Of a stretch of 9,416 bases of DNA, positions 6,862 through 9,416 are shown in pieces. Position numbers and translations under genes: made by a program. The notes under the pieces are model-generated. The model searched no databases. It saw only the letters and a program-made list of their open reading frames with translations, and had not been told where the DNA came from. How positions within the stretch are numbered: position 1 is the stretch's first letter; each line of letters opens with the position of its first letter. The stretch is from Bacteroidales bacterium. Lineage in GTDB: Bacteria > Bacteroidota > Bacteroidia > Bacteroidales > VadinHA17. The stretch is taken from contig PMNJ01000228.1 of the NCBI GenBank assembly GCA_003162595.1, forward strand, positions 1 through 9,416. Reading direction: 5' to 3'.

Positions 6862-6869
6862 CAAAAGTA
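6862..6869 (-). promoter_or_regulatory. Bacteroidota -7 promoter box upstream of amrS
   Basis: On the - strand this reads TACTTTTG, an exact match to TAnnTTTG. A T-run ending in G (complement of 6883-6890) lies just upstream, but its TTTG is only 13 bases away, closer than usual for a -33 element. The predicted start near 6855 would give amrS an untranslated leader of about 120 bases, longer than the leaders of the other genes here. No recognisable riboswitch was seen in it. Confidence 0.4.
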
Positions 6870-6927
6870 TTAAATTATTATACAAAAAAATAAGTGAAAT
6901 TTGAGTCCGCCGCTTTTAATTGTTTTC

Positions 6928-6941
6928 TCAGGGTACCCTGA
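6928..6941. promoter_or_regulatory. Perfect 14-bp palindrome between the TPR-like gene and amrS
   Basis: TCAGGGTACCCTGA is its own reverse complement. Further out, TTGTT (6920-6924) and AACAA (6943-6947) also pair, giving an imperfect dyad of about 28 bases. It lies 45 bases past the stop of the TPR-like gene (6987), and about 60 bases upstream of the amrS -7 box as amrS is read. It could be a terminator stem for the TPR-like gene, although no T-run follows on the - strand, or an operator for amrS. Confidence 0.4.
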
Positions 6942-6986
6942 TAACAAAATATATGAGGTTGCGGGCTGAAAAGAGCCTGAAATCTG

Positions 6987-8099
6987 TTAATCAAAGTCAA
7001 TATTCCTGAAGTCGGACAGTTTCAATGCCAGGTCAAGATACCTTTTCTTGTTATCCATATCACCATTGAGATCACTGATCCGGCTAAGACCGAAATAGGC
7101 ATAAGCTGCATATTCATTTCCATAACTTCTGAAAACTGAAATATCTTTGATTCCCTTCAAATAAAACTGTTGAGCCTGGTTATTGTCGTGGTACTTCTTT
7201 TCCTGTAAAATGCCTTTGAAAATGGTAACCTGAGCCTGAAAAAATTGGCTTTTAAGATTTGACGCGGATGATGCTATCTCATTTTCAGCTTCATTATATT
7301 GTTTTATCAGCAAAAGGTTTTTAATGTATGATCCCAGATATTCAGGATTTTCAGGATATATTATGTGAAGACTTTTACTGTAAAAGGTTGCCTGCTGATA
7401 ATTATTTTCATAACCTAAAAAAATCAGAGTTAGGAAAGAATAGGCTTCAGCTTTAAGTATAATGGAACTCTTAGCAACTGCCTGTAAATCCTGCAATCCA
7501 TTAACCTTACTTCCTTTTGGAAAAAGAAATGCCAGCGTCTTATATATTGGATGAACTTCAGGATACGCTTCACGATAGTAATTGTAAACTCCTGTGAAAA
7601 AATAGAAATCCGAATAATGTGTTGTAAAATTAAAAGAGCGCCTGATACACTGATATGTGCTTGAGGCAAGCGGGAATACCTCAAAACTAAGATAATTATC
7701 AGTGTAATATAATAAAAGCAAACCCCTGGCACACAGATTCACCAACAGGATTTCAGCTTCAACTGCCTGGTTCTTATTTTTATCGCATTCTTCAATGCAT
7801 TCATGCATTTCTTCTTCGAACGATTCTCTTGCTGCTGAAGTTGTGATCAGCGGGTAATTCTCCCAATAAATTATCATTCCTTTAAACAAATGGTTTATAG
7901 GATGCCCCGGATACAAATTACTTAGCTCTGCACTGACTTTATATGCATTATTAAATTGAAAATCATATATATAATCAATGCCCCTTTTGATCAGGTTTAT
8001 GGAAGTTGAATCTTTCAGGATTTGACCATCTAACAGGGATGTACTTATATACAGGGCCAGTCCAAAAACCAGTATTGATATCTTACGACTCTTGTTCAA
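6987..8099 (-). CDS. Exported TPR-like protein of unknown function, TTG start
   Basis: A 370-residue protein predicted to be exported to the periplasm. The N-terminus has a basic start (NKSRK) and a hydrophobic core (ISILVFGLALYIST, 7-20), with likely signal peptidase I cleavage near residues 20-26. No lipobox Cys is present, so it does not look like a lipoprotein. The mature part is helical and TPR-like, for example FNNAYKVSAELSNLYPGHP (49-67), YQQATFYSKSLHIIYPENP (234-252), YNEAENEIA (268-276) and NKKRYLDLALKL (350-361). The region GVYNYYREAYPEVHP through KGSKVNGLQDLQAVAKSS (170-212) resembles a recurring motif of bacterial helical-repeat proteins. No enzyme motif was seen. The start is TTG at 8097-8099: a TAA lies four codons upstream, the next in-frame Met is residue 75, and only the TTG keeps the signal peptide. 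It may act as a scaffold or protein-interaction factor, but the role is unknown. Confidence 0.82.
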   Translation of the reverse strand: MNKSRKISILVFGLALYISTSLLDGQILKDSTSINLIKRGIDYIYDFQFNNAYKVSAELSNLYPGHPINHLFKGMIIYWENYPLITTSAARESFEEEMHECIEECDKNKNQAVEAEILLVNLCARGLLLLYYTDNYLSFEVFPLASSTYQCIRRSFNFTTHYSDFYFFTGVYNYYREAYPEVHPIYKTLAFLFPKGSKVNGLQDLQAVAKSSIILKAEAYSFLTLIFLGYENNYQQATFYSKSLHIIYPENPEYLGSYIKNLLLIKQYNEAENEIASSASNLKSQFFQAQVTIFKGILQEKKYHDNNQAQQFYLKGIKDISVFRSYGNEYAAYAYFGLSRISDLNGDMDNKKRYLDLALKLSDFRNIDFD

Positions 8100-8151
8100 T
8101 TTGATTTTTTAAAACTATTCAGGCAAAAGTTTGTTCATTAGATTGAATATA

Positions 8152-8175
8152 ATATCAATACATAAGTTTTGATAT
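8152..8175. promoter_or_regulatory. Inverted repeat ATATCAA-N10-TTGATAT, candidate operator
   Basis: ATATCAA (8152-8158) and TTGATAT (8169-8175) are exact reverse complements separated by 10 bases. A third related half-site, TTGAATAT (8144-8151), lies immediately to the left. The cluster is about 50-75 bases upstream of the TPR-like gene's start, a suitable place for a regulator-binding site. A+T-rich composition makes chance occurrence possible. Confidence 0.3.
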
Positions 8176-8273
8176 AGAAGCTAACAATTTAACGGAATGA
8201 ATGTTCATGGAAAACTATCCGTACTTTGGCTGTTAATGCCTTACTTCGAACTTCTTAAAGCCATAATTTCTGA

Positions 8274-8300
8274 CTAATTGGTTTTTTGTAACAAAATTAG
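8274..8300. repeat. Imperfect dyad CTAATT...TTTTGT-A-ACAAAATTAG
   Basis: CTAATT (8274-8279) pairs with AATTAG (8295-8300). Inside it, TTTTGT (8284-8289) pairs with ACAAAA (8291-8296) around a single A, so the two stems share bases on the right arm and the left arm has about four extra bases. The right arm contains the only exact - strand TAnnTTTG box in this region, so a bound regulator here could compete with RNA polymerase. Confidence 0.3.
8292..8299 (-). promoter_or_regulatory. Candidate -7 promoter box for the TPR-like gene
   Basis: On the - strand this reads TAATTTTG, an exact TAnnTTTG match. It would give a leader of roughly 185 bases before the TTG start at 8099, which is long, and no good -33 TTTG lies upstream. 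A nearer alternative is TAGTTTTC (complement of 8210-8217), one mismatch from consensus. Neither is convincing alone. Confidence 0.25.
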
Positions 8301-8391
8301 CAAAACAGTAATAGAATTATAGAATTTCTGATAACTTGAGATGAGAATAAAAATCGGTCTGACAAAAATGGTTTAAAATTCGATATTCATA

Positions 8392-9416
8392 ATGTTCAAT
8401 TATACAGCTACATATACTGATAAGTATCAGTTGACAATGTCTCAGGTATATTTCCTGAAAGGGCAAAAAGACACAAAAGCAGTATTCGATTATTTCTTTC
8501 GTAAACTACCTTTTAATGCTGGATATGCGATTTTTGCCGGATTGGAGGATCTTCTTAATATACTCGGCATTTTACGCTTTGACAGACATGATCTTGAGTT
8601 TTTAAAGGAGCTGGGATACCATCCGGATTTTATCTCTTATCTTGAAAAATTCAGATTTACAGGGAATATTTATAGTTCACTTGAAGGAGATCTGGTTTTT
8701 CCTGTCCGCCCTGTGGTACAGATCGAAGCAAACATAATTGAAGCTCAGATTATCGAAACGCTTCTTCTTAATATACTCAATTTTCAGACACTGATCGCCA
8801 CTAAAGCCAGCCGTATGCGCCAGGCAGCCGAAGGACGAAGCTTAATAGATTTCGGTTTACGAAGAGCTCAGGGACCTGGTGGTTATTATGCCAGCAGGGC
8901 TGCCTACATCGGAGGTTTTGATGGCACTAGTAATGTTGTGGCAGGCCGGGATTATGGTATCCCTGTTTCAGGTACTATGGCACATTCATTTGTGGAAAGC
9001 TATGATGATGAATTATCAGCCTTTATACATTTTGCTGAAGTACAACCCAAAGATTGTGTACTTGTTGTGGATACTTACGACACTCTTAACAGCGGGCTAC
9101 CCAATGCTATTAAAGTAGCAAAAATAATGGAAGAGAAAGGATTAAGGCTCAATGGGATAAGGCTCGACAGCGGCGACCTGGCTTATCTTGCAAAAGAGAG
9201 CCGGAGAAGACTGGATAATGCAGGTCTGGAATATGTAAAGATTGCTGTTTCAAACCAATTGGATGAGTACATAATAAAGAGTCTTATGGAACAACATGCT
9301 CCAATCGATGTATTTGGTGTAGGTACCAGCCTTGTCACAGGTCACCCCGATGCCGCATTGGATGGAGTATATAAACTGGCATATGCAAACGGAAAAGCCA
9401 GGATCAAATTATCAGA
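8392..9416 (+). CDS. pncB: Nicotinate phosphoribosyltransferase, 3' end cut by window edge
   Basis: This cytoplasmic enzyme of NAD salvage joins nicotinate to PRPP to give nicotinate mononucleotide, with coupled ATP hydrolysis. The frame is open from the ATG at 8392 to the window's last base: 341 codons plus two bases, about two thirds of the usual family length. It begins MFNYTATYTDKYQLTMSQVY, as is typical. Family motifs: FDYFFRKLPFNAGYAIFAG (32-50), DFGLRRAQGP (153-162), SGTMAHSF (193-200) with His198 as the expected phosphorylated histidine, DTYDT (227-231), GIRLDSGDL (255-263) and FGVGTSLVTG (308-317), the last two shaping the phosphoribosyl-binding site. An in-frame stop at 8374-8376 precedes the ATG, and no other start lies between. 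No exact promoter box precedes it. It is divergent from the TPR-like gene. Confidence 0.96.
   Translation, partial: MFNYTATYTDKYQLTMSQVYFLKGQKDTKAVFDYFFRKLPFNAGYAIFAGLEDLLNILGILRFDRHDLEFLKELGYHPDFISYLEKFRFTGNIYSSLEGDLVFPVRPVVQIEANIIEAQIIETLLLNILNFQTLIATKASRMRQAAEGRSLIDFGLRRAQGPGGYYASRAAYIGGFDGTSNVVAGRDYGIPVSGTMAHSFVESYDDELSAFIHFAEVQPKDCVLVVDTYDTLNSGLPNAIKVAKIMEEKGLRLNGIRLDSGDLAYLAKESRRRLDNAGLEYVKIAVSNQLDEYIIKSLMEQHAPIDVFGVGTSLVTGHPDAALDGVYKLAYANGKARIKLS

Larger units (their letters stand above)
8100..8391. other. Divergent intergenic region with several dyads
   Basis: These 292 bases separate the divergent TPR-like and pncB genes. No convincing ORF or RNA gene was seen. The region is A+T-rich and contains clustered ATATCAA/TTGATAT half-sites (8142-8175), an imperfect dyad (8274-8300) and one exact TAnnTTTG box on the - strand (8292-8299). 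No exact TAnnTTTG box precedes pncB on the + strand; TAACTTGA near 8333 is the nearest weak resemblance. Confidence 0.5.

Noticed and set aside
6765..6893. 42-codon + strand ORF in the gap upstream of amrS
   Set aside because: It is hydrophobic at its start but overlaps the opposite-strand amrS promoter and leader, has no promoter box of its own, and is of a length expected by chance in A+T-rich DNA.
8879..9118. 79-codon + strand ORF
   Set aside because: It is an out-of-frame shadow within the strongly supported nicotinate phosphoribosyltransferase gene.
1..9416. A hidden multi-gene defence or biosynthetic system
   Set aside because: Genes are mostly in divergent or convergent single units with housekeeping-type families. 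Apart from kdpDE, no adjacent same-strand pair is closely spaced enough to suggest a functional operon.

Overview
The window is a stretch of ordinary-looking chromosome from a member of the Bacteroidota, probably Bacteroidales-like and perhaps from a metagenome. Three things suggest this. Coding G+C is low. Four perfect matches to the Bacteroidota -7 promoter box TAnnTTTG lie upstream of genes. Genes lack obvious Shine-Dalgarno sequences, and the proteins have a Bacteroidota character. No mobile element with a transposase, no tRNA or rRNA and no CRISPR array was seen. Both ends of the window cut through genes.

Layout. (1) 1-2885, + strand: the 3' part of kdpD (sensor kinase), then kdpE (response regulator). 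This is the two-component system that normally controls the KdpFABC potassium pump, so the kdp structural genes would be expected just left of the window. (2) 2886-3061: a G+C-rich, nested inverted-repeat element that fills the whole gap between two convergent genes. It looks like a REP/BIME-type or MITE-like element and probably also serves as a bidirectional terminator. (3) 3062-4432, - strand: a DnaQ-like DEDDh exonuclease fused to the N-terminal half of UvrC (GIY-YIG nuclease plus four cysteines), a probable DNA-repair nuclease. (4) 4532-5356, + strand: a class IV PLP aminotransferase or lyase. (5) 5431-5724, + strand: a 97-residue protein of unknown function with a clear promoter. (6) 5711-6733, - strand: the radical SAM enzyme of the AmmeMemoRadiSam group, whose 3' end overlaps gene 5 tail to tail by 14 bp. 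(7) 6987-8099, - strand: an exported TPR-like protein that starts with TTG. (8) 8392-9416, + strand: nicotinate phosphoribosyltransferase (NAD salvage), cut by the right edge.

Only kdpD and kdpE look like an operon. The other genes appear to be single transcription units, arranged mostly as divergent or convergent pairs. I see no single multi-gene system linking them. The points most worth a second look are the nested repeat at 2886-3061, the exonuclease/UvrC-half fusion, and the AmrS gene standing without its AMMECR1 and MEMO1 partners inside the window. Several dyads in the intergenic regions also deserve checking.
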